Origin: Adlercreutzia murintestinalis
GTDB taxonomy: Bacteria; Actinomycetota; Coriobacteriia; Coriobacteriales; Eggerthellaceae
DNA length: 64,000 nt
Assembly (NCBI RefSeq): GCF_943192905.1
Contig: NZ_CALPCC010000004.1
Coordinates: 1 to 64,000, forward strand
Direction of reading: 5' to 3'
Under the pieces are notes generated by a model. That model was not told the DNA's origin and ran no database searches. It saw nothing but the letters and a program-made list of their open reading frames with translations. Below are positions 40,080 through 48,571 of the stretch, in pieces (positions within the stretch are counted from its first letter, which is position 1; each line of letters opens with the position of its first letter). The position numbers and the translations under genes were made by a program.

Positions 40080-41414
40080 ATGAGCAGCTTCAACCCCAAG
40101 GTCTATGCTGATCTGCTGCGCGTGCGGCAAGCCTACGCCTTCGAGGCGGGTTGCTTCCTCATGCGCTTTTACGCCTACATGATGAACATCGGCACCGTGA
40201 CCATGTTGACGCTGGCGGGGTATTCGTTCTTCGTGGCCGGGCTGACCTCGTCGATCATCGCGCTGTCCACGTTCTTCATCGCGCCGCGCGTGTCGAAGCT
40301 GGTGGACGAGCGCGGGCAGCATCGTGTGGTGCCGGTGGCGGCGGCCATCACCATGGCAGGGCTGGCGGCTATGCTGGTCAACATTGCTGCGCACGGTCCG
40401 GAATGGGCCCTGTTCGTGGCGGCGTTGCCCATGGGCTTCGTGCCGAATCCGCAGGCGCTCGCCCGTGCGCGCTGGACGTTTTTGATCCGTTCGGGGCGGC
40501 TCGGGGATGCTGCGCCCGATTTGCGCACCATGTTCAGTTACGAAGGCGTGCTCGATGATATCGGGTTCATGTTCAGCCCCTCCATCAGCATCGCGCTCGC
40601 CTCGGCCATAACGCCGGTGGCAGGCCTGCTCGCAGGTGGTATTTCGTTCGCGGTGGGCACAACGCTGCTCACGCTTTCGCGTAGCACCGAGCCAGTGCCG
40701 GGATGGAGCGATGCGGCGCGCTCGGCGGGCGCATCGCGGGCAGTCGATGCTGCGGGAGCTTCGGGCGCAGATGCAGATGCGGCAAGCGCGGCGAAGGCCG
40801 CTCGCCCCAAAAGCGTGTTGCGCACCTCAGGTGTGGTGCGGATGCTGTTCGCCGTCATGTTCTTCGTGGGAGCGTTCTTCAGCGTCTTCGACGCCACCAC
40901 CGTGGCGCTCTCCGAGGAATTGGGCAACCCGAACATCGCCAGCGTGGTGCTCATCGTGGCGTCGTGCGTATCCATGGTGACCGGATTCCTCTTCGGCATG
41001 GTGCGCCTGCGCATTCCGCAGTACGCGCAACTCTTGGTCACCGCTGTCATCATCGGCTGCGCGTACGGCAGCATGTTCTTGGTCGATTCAGCGCTCTCGC
41101 TGTTCATCATGTCCACCATAGCGGCGCTGTTCTACGCCCCACTGCTCATCACGGTGAACGCCACGTGCGAGCGCGCGGTACCTGGCAGCCGCATTACCGA
41201 GGCCATCACGTGGATGAACGCCGGTATGTCGTGCGGTATGGCGTTCGGGCCGTCGGTCAGTGGCATCATCGTGGATACGTGGGGCGCTGCGGCCAGCTTC
41301 GATTTCGGCGCCGTGCTCGCATTTGCGGTGCCGGTGACGGCGCTTCTGGGCGCGCGCATTCTGAAGCAAGGGCTCCAGAAGAGCTACGAGGTGGTCGGTC
41401 AAGAGCACCTTTGA
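40080..41414 (+). CDS. MFS transporter
   Basis: 444 residues with about twelve membrane helices in two halves. A central Ala/Ser-rich loop spans about 205-245. No sharp substrate motif is present; the overall look is that of drug or metabolite exporters. It lies 12 bp after tgt, so could be in that operon, and could conceivably move a queuosine precursor, which is only a neighbourhood guess. Confidence 0.85.
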   Translation: MSSFNPKVYADLLRVRQAYAFEAGCFLMRFYAYMMNIGTVTMLTLAGYSFFVAGLTSSIIALSTFFIAPRVSKLVDERGQHRVVPVAAAITMAGLAAMLVNIAAHGPEWALFVAALPMGFVPNPQALARARWTFLIRSGRLGDAAPDLRTMFSYEGVLDDIGFMFSPSISIALASAITPVAGLLAGGISFAVGTTLLTLSRSTEPVPGWSDAARSAGASRAVDAAGASGADADAASAAKAARPKSVLRTSGVVRMLFAVMFFVGAFFSVFDATTVALSEELGNPNIASVVLIVASCVSMVTGFLFGMVRLRIPQYAQLLVTAVIIGCAYGSMFLVDSALSLFIMSTIAALFYAPLLITVNATCERAVPGSRITEAITWMNAGMSCGMAFGPSVSGIIVDTWGAAASFDFGAVLAFAVPVTALLGARILKQGLQKSYEVVGQEHL

Positions 41415-41513
41415 TGGGGCGAAGGGACGCTGTTCGCGCCGCATTGGTCGATATGGTCTACTATAGGCATCAGGCGAACAAAAACGCGAAGGCGAACCCA
41501 TAAGCGAAGGCGG

Positions 41514-42632
41514 ATGGCAATGGCGACGAATGCGTACGAACGTGAGCAGGAGCGCGCAGAAGCGCAGGCGCAGGCGTACCTCAACGGTGCAGCGAGCGCG
41601 GGATTGCGCGCGGCGCTGAGTATTCCGACTGATGCACCGCTCGTGCCGCATCTGCTGGGCATGGGCGAGCACAACATCAACGTCTGGTTCGCCGCGCCGG
41701 ATGACCATCGCTTCGTGCTGCGCATCAACGTGGCTACCCAACCCTTCCACACCAACCAGATCCGTTATGAATACGGCGCCCTTGAAGCGGCGTGTCCTAG
41801 CGGGTGCACGCCAGCGCCGCTGTTCTTGGACGATTCGGCACAGGCGCCGGGCAAAGGCGTGCTGGTGGAGACGTTCTGCGCTGGCCAGCAACTCGATTTC
41901 GATGACCTGCGCCCCGGCGATGTGCGCTGCGCTCTCCAGATGATGGCCGACGTGCATGCGGTTGAGATGCCTGCTGCTACCACGCTGTTCCGCCCGGCCG
42001 ATCCGCTGCGCGAGATGTTCGACGAATGCGCGCAGCGCTTCGCCAGTTACCGCGCATCAGGATTCGAGGATGCGCGCATCACGCGCTGGACCGAGCGGTT
42101 CATGGCGGCAACGCGCGCCATGCTCGATGCGGTGGCGCCTCCGCAAGACATCGGGCACCTCATCAACACCGAGACGCTGCCTTCGCACTTCCTGATCCCC
42201 GCGGACGCGGCGGCGCGTGCGGCTGCGGCACCTGCGGCGGGTACGGGACGCTTCTGCGAAGCGCCGGGATGCTTCGTCGACTGGGAGCGCCCGGTGATCG
42301 GGGAAGTGGCCCAGGATGTCGCCTACTTCGTTTCTCCGACCACCACGTTTTGGGACAGCAGCTTCCTGTTTCCCGTCTGCGATGTGGCGGGCATGATCGA
42401 CGAGTACTGGCGCGCGGTGGACGGGCGCTTCCCGCGCACGGATTTCGAGAGCCGCTTCCGCGCATGGCGCATGATGACGGCGCTGAAATCGACCACCTGG
42501 TGCGTGCAGGCCATTCCGCGCTACTCGTCCAACACGGGCGCGCACACTACCGAGAAGACCGCGGGCAAGCTGCCGGTGTATCTGTCAGATGAGTTCATGG
42601 AGCTCATCGCGAAGGAATGCTTTTATCTGTGA
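41514..42632 (+). CDS. Aminoglycoside phosphotransferase-like (kinase-fold) protein
   Basis: 372 residues. NINVWFAAPDDHRFVLRINV near 52-71 is the nucleotide-binding sheet with a conserved-looking charge, and CFVDWERPVIGEVAQDVAYF near 258-277 provides the metal-binding DWE. The catalytic loop, normally HxDxxxxN, reads HLINTETLPSHFL, with Thr/Glu in place of the usual Asp. Activity on small metabolites, or loss of it, both fit. Start ATG 41514 or 41520. A stop-spanning repeat follows. Confidence 0.72.
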   Translation: MAMATNAYEREQERAEAQAQAYLNGAASAGLRAALSIPTDAPLVPHLLGMGEHNINVWFAAPDDHRFVLRINVATQPFHTNQIRYEYGALEAACPSGCTPAPLFLDDSAQAPGKGVLVETFCAGQQLDFDDLRPGDVRCALQMMADVHAVEMPAATTLFRPADPLREMFDECAQRFASYRASGFEDARITRWTERFMAATRAMLDAVAPPQDIGHLINTETLPSHFLIPADAAARAAAAPAAGTGRFCEAPGCFVDWERPVIGEVAQDVAYFVSPTTTFWDSSFLFPVCDVAGMIDEYWRAVDGRFPRTDFESRFRAWRMMTALKSTTWCVQAIPRYSSNTGAHTTEKTAGKLPVYLSDEFMELIAKECFYL

Positions 42633-42660
42633 GGTTGGCTGGATCTGTGAGGCTGGTCAG
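42625..42660. repeat. 18-bp tandem repeat across a stop codon
   Basis: Units 42625-42642 and 42643-42660 both begin ATCTGTGAGG. The TGA in the first unit is the stop of the kinase-like gene. Confidence 0.8.
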
Positions 42661-42704
42661 GCAGGTGAAGGCGAGGCGTCGAGCCGGAATCTGCCTGACC
42701 AGCC
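42651..42704. terminator. Bidirectional terminator hairpin between convergent genes
   Basis: GGCTGGTCAGGCAG (42651-42664) is perfectly complementary to 42691-42704 (14 bp, 26-nt loop). It lies exactly between the ends of the kinase-like gene and the phosphatase gene. Confidence 0.65.
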
Positions 42705-43490
42705 TTATAAAGCCGCTGTGCATGTTTCGCGGATGCGCGCTCGCATATCGGCGTTGATGCCGAGCTGCTGGCGGATGAACCGCTCCATGCTGCCGCAGCG
42801 CTCGTCGACGGCCGCATAGAAGGCCGCGAGCGTCTCCGGGCGGGCGCGGTGCGAGGTGACCAGTTCATGCGCAAGCGCCTCATCGCCGTCGGCCAATCGT
42901 AGGAACCGCGCGAACAGCTGGTCGTAGCGTTTATCGCGCGATTCGTTGGTCAGCAGATAATCCTCCAAGACGTCTTCGTCGGATGCGCCGAGCACCTTCA
43001 ACACCAGCGCGCTCAGCACGCCAGCACGGTCCTTCCCGCCGCTGCAATGCCAAAGCACCGGCTGTCGCTCACAAGCGTGTGAGAAGATGCATCGCACCGC
43101 TTCGCGCATCTGCTTCACGGTCAGCGGGTTCACCAGCGAGGGGTAGAAGCGCAAGGGGTTGCAGGCCACATCGCGGCCAACCACCTTGGTGCCAGCTCCG
43201 GGTTCGGTGTATTCGATGCCCACTTTGGCAAGATCGTAGAAGGGGATGTGCTGGTGATTCACGCCCTGCACGCTGATGGGCGGTTTGGCTTCGCGCTCCC
43301 AGCCGCAGCGCAAGTCGATCACGCAGCAAATGCCGCGCGCGCCGAAGAGCGCCTGGTGGTCCGACTCGGTGATGTTGCCTAGGTGGGCGCCGCGGAAGAA
43401 GAGGCCGTGGGCTACCATGCGTCCATCCCCTACGGCGATGCCGCCCAGATCGCGCACGTTCTCAACCCCCTGAAGCGCTACGACCCCCAT
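42705..43490 (-). CDS. Tyrosine/serine phosphatase (Y_phosphatase3 type)
   Basis: 261 residues from the ATG at 43490; a GTG six nt upstream is possible. VENVRDLGGIAVGDGRMVAHGLFFRGAHL near the start is typical of the Siw14/LipA-like family. The P-loop HCSGGKDRAGVLSALVL near 147-163 provides the HCx5R nucleophile and arginine. Substrates in this family include phosphotyrosine and phosphoinositides. A TATAAT lies on the minus strand near 43528-43523. Confidence 0.9.
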   Translation of the reverse strand: MGVVALQGVENVRDLGGIAVGDGRMVAHGLFFRGAHLGNITESDHQALFGARGICCVIDLRCGWEREAKPPISVQGVNHQHIPFYDLAKVGIEYTEPGAGTKVVGRDVACNPLRFYPSLVNPLTVKQMREAVRCIFSHACERQPVLWHCSGGKDRAGVLSALVLKVLGASDEDVLEDYLLTNESRDKRYDQLFARFLRLADGDEALAHELVTSHRARPETLAAFYAAVDERCGSMERFIRQQLGINADMRARIRETCTAAL

Positions 43491-43522
43491 AGCCACCTTT
43501 CTTCGCGTTCGTGCTTCCCTCG

Positions 43523-43528
43523 ATTATA
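43523..43528 (-). promoter_or_regulatory. Phosphatase gene -10 box
   Basis: TATAAT on the minus strand, 33 nt before the start codon; -35 not clear. The 43491-43750 gap also has two short hairpins (CGCATCTG/CAGATGCG at 43574-43591 and the one listed before secD). Confidence 0.5.
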
Positions 43529-43702
43529 AGCCCAGGGAGCGATTGCATGGTTTCCGACGCCGTAGCGCGCAGGCGCATCTGTTCAGATGCGTGAGGGGCG
43601 CGGCAGTCCTGCTTTCGTGACAGTGCCGCTTCTCGTGGATGATCTGCGCAGATATGCGATGTGCGCGCGCAGGTTCCTTGATTGTGGCAAAATATGAAAG
43701 TT

Positions 43703-43722
43703 AGCGCCGATGGGCGCTTTTG
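43703..43722 (+). promoter_or_regulatory. Hairpin plus U-run before secDF
   Basis: AGCGCC (43703-43708) pairs with GGCGCT (43713-43718), followed by TTTT, ending about 15 nt before the SD. It could work as an attenuator or simply stabilise the 5' end. Confidence 0.4.
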
Positions 43723-43750
43723 ATACGTGAAGATAACAGGAGAACCGGGC

Positions 43751-46624
43751 ATGGCCTTAGAGCGCAACGTCAAGAAGAAGAAAACGAACAACGCGAACAG
43801 ACGCAACGTCTGGCTGATGATACTCACCACGCTGTTAGTGGTCGTTTCGGTGGTGCTGTTCACACCGCCAGGAGAAAAGATCAATCAGGGTCTCGATATC
43901 CGCGGTGGCTTGTCGGTGGTGCTTACGGCGAAAACCGACGACGGCAGTGCCATTACCGCCGAGGACATGGAGACCAGCCGCGCCATCATCGAGAACCGCG
44001 TGAATGCGCTCGGCGCGAGCGAGGCTACCGTGCAGGTGCAGGGCACCGACCAGGTGCTGGTGCAAATCCCTGGTCTGGAGGACACGCAGACGGCGCTGTC
44101 CACCATCGGCCGTACCGGTCAGCTGGTGTTCACGCGCCTCGATAGTATCACCGACGAGGCGGTGGCCGAGGACATCCAAAGCGGCAATTATGGTCAATAC
44201 GCCACGGTGGAAGACGATTACGGCAACAGCTTCCGCGCTGAGAACCCGGTGCCGCTCGAGATCAGCCCCGATAGCTACACGCCGCTGATCACCGGCGACC
44301 AGATCACCAACGTGAGCGTTGACCGCGCCAGCGAGACGAGCGCGTACTACGCGGTGAATATCACGCTGAACGGCGAGGGCACCACTGCATTCGCTGAGGC
44401 TACCGCCGAGCTTGCCTCCACCAACGGTCAGATCGTCATCATCTTGGACGACGAGGTGCAAAGCGCGCCTGCGGTGCAGTCCGAGATCCCCAATGGCAAT
44501 GTGTCCATCACGGGCAATTATGACCTTGACGAGGCCCACAGCCTCCAGACAGTGCTGGAGAGCGGTAGTCTGCCCGTCAGCTTCGAGTATGCGCAAAGCC
44601 AGGTGGTCGGCCCCACGCTCGGCCAAGATGCGCTGGCTGCCGGTCTTATCGTGGTGCTGATCGGTTTGGCGCTGGTCATGCTGTACCTGCTGTTCTTCTA
44701 CAAGGGCCTCGGTCTGGTGAACGCTGGTGCCATGCTGGTGTTCGCCGTGCTGTATCTGGGCATTCTGGCCGGTCTTTCAGCATTCGGGCTGTTCAGCCTC
44801 TCGCTTGCCGGTCTGGCGGGCATGGTGCTGACTATTGGCATGGCGGCCGACAGCTCCATCCTCACGGTGGAGCGCTTCCGCGAAGAGATCCGCATGGGCC
44901 GCAGCGTGCGCGCGGCGTCCATCACCGGCGTGAAGCACGCCATCATGACCTCCATCGACGCCGACCTGGTGTCCATGGTCTCGGCGCTCTCGCTGTTCTT
45001 CCTGGCAAGCGCGTCGGTGAAGGGCTTCGGCTTGACGCTGGCGCTGGGCATCATCTGCGACATCGTCATGATGCTGGTGTTCAAGGCGCCGCTCATTCGC
45101 CTGTTGGCGCCGAAGGCCATCGCGAAGCATCCCGGCTTCTGGGGCATCCGCGACAGCCTTGAGGCGGCGAAGGACTACGAGGCTATCGCCGCAGCGGAAG
45201 GCGTTGATGTGGCCGAAGCTGAAACGGCCGAGCAGATGGATGCGGCCGAGGCCGACCGCCTGGCGCTTGCGCGCGGTGGTGCGGAAGCTGAATCCAAGGT
45301 GGTCAATGCGGCGAAGAAGATCAAGGGTCGCTTCATAAAGCACGACATCAATTTCTTGGGCCATCGCAAGATCTTCTTGAGCATCGCGGCGGTGGCCGTG
45401 GTGGTCTGCTTGGGCATCATGGGCATCCGCGGATTCAACTTCGGCATCGAGTTCGTCGGTGGCTCATCTATTACCTACACCAACACCGGCGACCTGCAGA
45501 CCGAAGAGCTGCGCCAAGCGTTCAACGAGGCTGGCGAGCCCGATGCGGTCATCCAGACCACGTCCACCAACGGGGTGGATGGCTTCCTGGTGCGCATCAC
45601 CACCACCGATGCCGAGGCCGCAGCGTCCACCGGTGCGCAGGTGGCTGAGAAGGTGGGCGTTGCCGCAAGCGACGTGAGCGTGGACACTATCGGCCCAGAC
45701 TGGGGTGCTAGCGTGATCCAGTCGTCGCTCATCGCGGTCATCGTGTCCATGTTGCTGATCATCGCCTACATCGCGGTTCGCTTCGAGTACAAGATGGGCA
45801 TCATCGCGGTGGTGGCCCTGCTCCACGACCTCATCTTGGTGCTCGGCATCTACGCGCTGGTGGGTCGCGAGCTGAACCCGAACGCCATCGCGGCACTGTT
45901 GACCATCTTGGGGTACTCGCTCTACGATACGGTGGTCGTGTTCCATCGCGTCAGCGACAACATGAAGGGCGAGGCCATCCGCTGCACCTTCATGACCATG
46001 GCCAACCATTCCATCAATCAGGTGCTCGTGCGCACCATCAACACCACGCTGACTAGCTTCGTGCCGGTGTTCGCCATGCTGCTGTTCGGTGGCGAGACGC
46101 TGAAGGACTTCGCGTTCGCCATGTCCATCGGCCTGCTGGCGGGCTCGTATTCGTCGTTCGCGGTGGCAATGCCGCTATACAGCATGTGGAAGTCGCGCGA
46201 GGCGAAATTCGCCAAGCTGGAGAAGAAGTACGGATCGAAGGTCGGCCTGTTCCAGTTCGACAGCGCACATTCGCCCGAGATCGAGCAGGTGCCGCTGGCT
46301 CGGCTCGAGGCCGAGGCGAAGGCACAGACGAAGGCGCAGCGCCAGGCCGATAAGGGTACCGATCTAGTGGCAGAGGCGGCTGGTCCTGCTGAGGAAGCGG
46401 TCAGTGACGCCATCGCCGCGGCGAAGAAGGGAAGCGCCAAGCCGCAGATCAAGAAGCAAGGAAGGCGCCCGAACAAGCCGAAGGCGAAAGGCGCGCAGAA
46501 GAAGATGCCGCAGTCGTCCGCAGAGGAAACGTCTCAGGCGCGCGGCGGCACGGGCATCGACGGCATCCGCTTCGTGCGCGATGACGAGACGGACGCCCCG
46601 GGTACGCAGGACAACGATTCATGA
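43751..46624 (+). CDS. secDF: Fused SecD-SecF protein export protein
   Basis: 957 residues from ATG 43751, eight nt after AGGAGA; an earlier GTG is rejected. SecD half: membrane helix at 22-40, periplasmic P1 domain with LDIRGGLSVVL, then five helices with the conserved Asp in GMAADSSILTVERF near 375. A charged linker spans about 480-525. SecF half: FNFGIEFVGGSS near 570 and YSLYDTVVVFHRVSDN near 725. The last 90 residues are Lys/Ala-rich. It uses the proton gradient to finish translocation through SecYEG. Confidence 0.95.
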   Translation: MALERNVKKKKTNNANRRNVWLMILTTLLVVVSVVLFTPPGEKINQGLDIRGGLSVVLTAKTDDGSAITAEDMETSRAIIENRVNALGASEATVQVQGTDQVLVQIPGLEDTQTALSTIGRTGQLVFTRLDSITDEAVAEDIQSGNYGQYATVEDDYGNSFRAENPVPLEISPDSYTPLITGDQITNVSVDRASETSAYYAVNITLNGEGTTAFAEATAELASTNGQIVIILDDEVQSAPAVQSEIPNGNVSITGNYDLDEAHSLQTVLESGSLPVSFEYAQSQVVGPTLGQDALAAGLIVVLIGLALVMLYLLFFYKGLGLVNAGAMLVFAVLYLGILAGLSAFGLFSLSLAGLAGMVLTIGMAADSSILTVERFREEIRMGRSVRAASITGVKHAIMTSIDADLVSMVSALSLFFLASASVKGFGLTLALGIICDIVMMLVFKAPLIRLLAPKAIAKHPGFWGIRDSLEAAKDYEAIAAAEGVDVAEAETAEQMDAAEADRLALARGGAEAESKVVNAAKKIKGRFIKHDINFLGHRKIFLSIAAVAVVVCLGIMGIRGFNFGIEFVGGSSITYTNTGDLQTEELRQAFNEAGEPDAVIQTTSTNGVDGFLVRITTTDAEAAASTGAQVAEKVGVAASDVSVDTIGPDWGASVIQSSLIAVIVSMLLIIAYIAVRFEYKMGIIAVVALLHDLILVLGIYALVGRELNPNAIAALLTILGYSLYDTVVVFHRVSDNMKGEAIRCTFMTMANHSINQVLVRTINTTLTSFVPVFAMLLFGGETLKDFAFAMSIGLLAGSYSSFAVAMPLYSMWKSREAKFAKLEKKYGSKVGLFQFDSAHSPEIEQVPLARLEAEAKAQTKAQRQADKGTDLVAEAAGPAEEAVSDAIAAAKKGSAKPQIKKQGRRPNKPKAKGAQKKMPQSSAEETSQARGGTGIDGIRFVRDDETDAPGTQDNDS

Positions 46625-46953
46625 GCACACAGGTACGCGAAGGGAGCGCCCCCAACTTTTGCCCGCCGGTAGAAGAGGGGCTCTCCTTCACCTTCCAGGA
46701 TCAAAACGGCGATACGGTGCAGCTTGAGTTCTTGGGGCTGCTGATGCACGAGGATGCGCGCTACGGCTTCTTCTTCCAGATAGACGAAGAGGCTCCCGCG
46801 CTGTCCTCGGGCGAGGTCGTGGTGCTTGAGGTGACCGAGCTTGACGCCGATGGGCAACCGGACGCCTTCGAGTTCGTTGAGGACGAGGCCGTGGTGCGCG
46901 ATGTCTACGAGGCGTTCAAGCAGGCAACGCGCGACCTGTATCGATTTGAATAG
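46621..46953 (+). CDS. DUF1292-like protein
   Basis: 110 residues, acidic, no membrane segment. LSFTFQDQNGDTVQLEFLGLLMHEDARYGFF resembles the beta-rich core of DUF1292 (YrzB) proteins; role unknown. It overlaps secDF by 4 nt (ATGA), and its 3' end overlaps the end of the convergent ABC gene by 38 bp. Confidence 0.72.
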   Translation: MSTQVREGSAPNFCPPVEEGLSFTFQDQNGDTVQLEFLGLLMHEDARYGFFFQIDEEAPALSSGEVVVLEVTELDADGQPDAFEFVEDEAVVRDVYEAFKQATRDLYRFE

Positions 46954-48439
46954 TGCGCGTGGCCAGGTCGGCCACATCTTCCAGATCGTGCGACACCATG
47001 ATGATGGTCTGGCCGCCTTCATGGAGCTGGCGCAGTAGGTCGCGCATGGCCGCATGTGCCGCAGGGTCGAGTCCCGCGCACGGCTCGTCGAGCACGAGCA
47101 CCTCAGGGTGCATCGCCAGCACGCCCGCGATGGCAGCGCGACGTTGCTGGCCGCCGGAAAGCTGGAACGGGTTGCGCGCTGCCAGTTCGTCGTAGTCGAG
47201 CCCGACCTGGGCCATGGCCTCTTTCACGCGTGCCTCCACTTCGTCTACGCCAAGCTCCTGATTACGGGGTCCGAAGGCGATATCGTCGTAGACGGTTTGC
47301 GCGAAGAGCTGTTGCTCGGGGTACTGGAAAACGACCCCGATGCGAAACCGCGCCTCATTGGCAGCGAAGCGGTCGGCCAGGTCATTCCAATTGGAGAGCA
47401 CCCGGCCGTACGTGGGGTGCAGCAGCCCGTTCATATGCTGGATGAGCGTTGATTTGCCGCTGCCGGTGCTGCCGATGATGCCGATGAACTCGCCCAGCTG
47501 GATGGTCAGCGAGACGTTCTCGAGCGCGCGAATGGCCGCATCGGTGCCGTTGTCGTAGATGTAGGTCACATCGTCGAAGCGCAGAATGGGCATGAGGGCA
47601 TGCCCTTGGATAGGGTCGATGGCCTGCGCGTTGAGGATCTCTTCGGGGGTGAGCTGTGGTGCTGGACGTGCGTGGCGCCCACGTGGTGGGGTCGGGTCGT
47701 CTTCGGGCTCGCGCGTAGGGTCTTTGGCGGCGATGCGCGTGAGGTCCTCCGAGAGACCCAGTTCTGCCTCGATCGGGTTGCCAGCGAAGGCGATCGTGCC
47801 GCCGTCCAGGCGCACCACGCGATCGGCCAGCGCTGCTTCGCGTGGGGAGTGGGTCGCCATCATGATGGTCATGCCACCATCGGCTAGTTGGCGGATCAAG
47901 CGCATGAAGTCGTAGCGGCTCTCGGGGTCGAGCATGCTCGTGGGTTCGTCAAGAAGGAGCACGCGCGGGCGCATGGCGAGGGCCCCCGCCAGCGCGAGGC
48001 GCTGTTTCTGGCCGCCGGAAAGCGAATGGGTTTGACGGTCCTCGAAGCCACCGAGACCCACTACGGAAAGCGCCCAGGTAACGCGCTGTGCGATCTCGTC
48101 GGGCGGCAACCCGAGGTTTTCCGGCCCGAAGGCCACCTCGTTGCGCACCACCGAGGCGACCAGCTGATCGTCGGGGTTTTGGAAGACGAACCCGCAGTGG
48201 CGGCGTGCCTCGAAACCGCCGTCGTCGGTAGTGGCGGCGTCGAAGATGCGCACGGTGCCCGCATCGGGATGCAAGAGTCCGCATGCGAGCAGCAACAACG
48301 TGCTCTTGCCGCTGCCATTTCCACCGGTGAGGGCAACCATCTGACCGGCACGCACGCGCAGGGTGATGTTGTCGAGCACCAGTCGGGCACCGTAATGAAA
48401 TGATGCTCCCTCGATGTCTATGGCTAGCGGTTCTGGCAC
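46916..48439 (-). CDS. Fused double ATPase of an ECF-type transporter (EcfA1-EcfA2 like)
   Basis: 507 residues from a GTG at 48439 behind GGGGGA; an ATG at 48472 would start inside the promoter-proximal TATAAG. Domain 1: Walker A GGNGSGKST near 40, LSGGQKQR near 140, LLLDEPTSMLDPE. A Pro/Arg-rich linker lies near 255-270. Domain 2: GSTGSGKST near 325, QYPEQQLFAQTVYDDIAFGP near 375, LSGGQQRR near 430, LVLDEPCAGLD. The two energise vitamin or metal uptake with an EcfT and an S protein, neither of which is beside it. Confidence 0.9.
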   Translation of the reverse strand: MPEPLAIDIEGASFHYGARLVLDNITLRVRAGQMVALTGGNGSGKSTLLLLACGLLHPDAGTVRIFDAATTDDGGFEARRHCGFVFQNPDDQLVASVVRNEVAFGPENLGLPPDEIAQRVTWALSVVGLGGFEDRQTHSLSGGQKQRLALAGALAMRPRVLLLDEPTSMLDPESRYDFMRLIRQLADGGMTIMMATHSPREAALADRVVRLDGGTIAFAGNPIEAELGLSEDLTRIAAKDPTREPEDDPTPPRGRHARPAPQLTPEEILNAQAIDPIQGHALMPILRFDDVTYIYDNGTDAAIRALENVSLTIQLGEFIGIIGSTGSGKSTLIQHMNGLLHPTYGRVLSNWNDLADRFAANEARFRIGVVFQYPEQQLFAQTVYDDIAFGPRNQELGVDEVEARVKEAMAQVGLDYDELAARNPFQLSGGQQRRAAIAGVLAMHPEVLVLDEPCAGLDPAAHAAMRDLLRQLHEGGQTIIMVSHDLEDVADLATRTIQIDTGRALPA

Positions 48440-48558
48440 ACGTTCCCCCGTCGTCTTCGATCTTGCGTGCATCTTATACCAATCTGGTGCGATCCTGATC
48501 GTCGATCGTGCGATTTCCCATTCGGTTGCGGTGTGGCGTATGGGGCGCCTGTGCGTTT

Positions 48559-48564
48559 TATAAT
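48559..48564 (+). promoter_or_regulatory. -10 box of a probable leaderless transcript
   Basis: A perfect TATAAT ends 7 nt before the ATG at 48572. There is no SD between them, so the mRNA probably starts at the initiation codon. -35 weak. Confidence 0.55.
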
Positions 48565-48571
48565 GGGTGTC

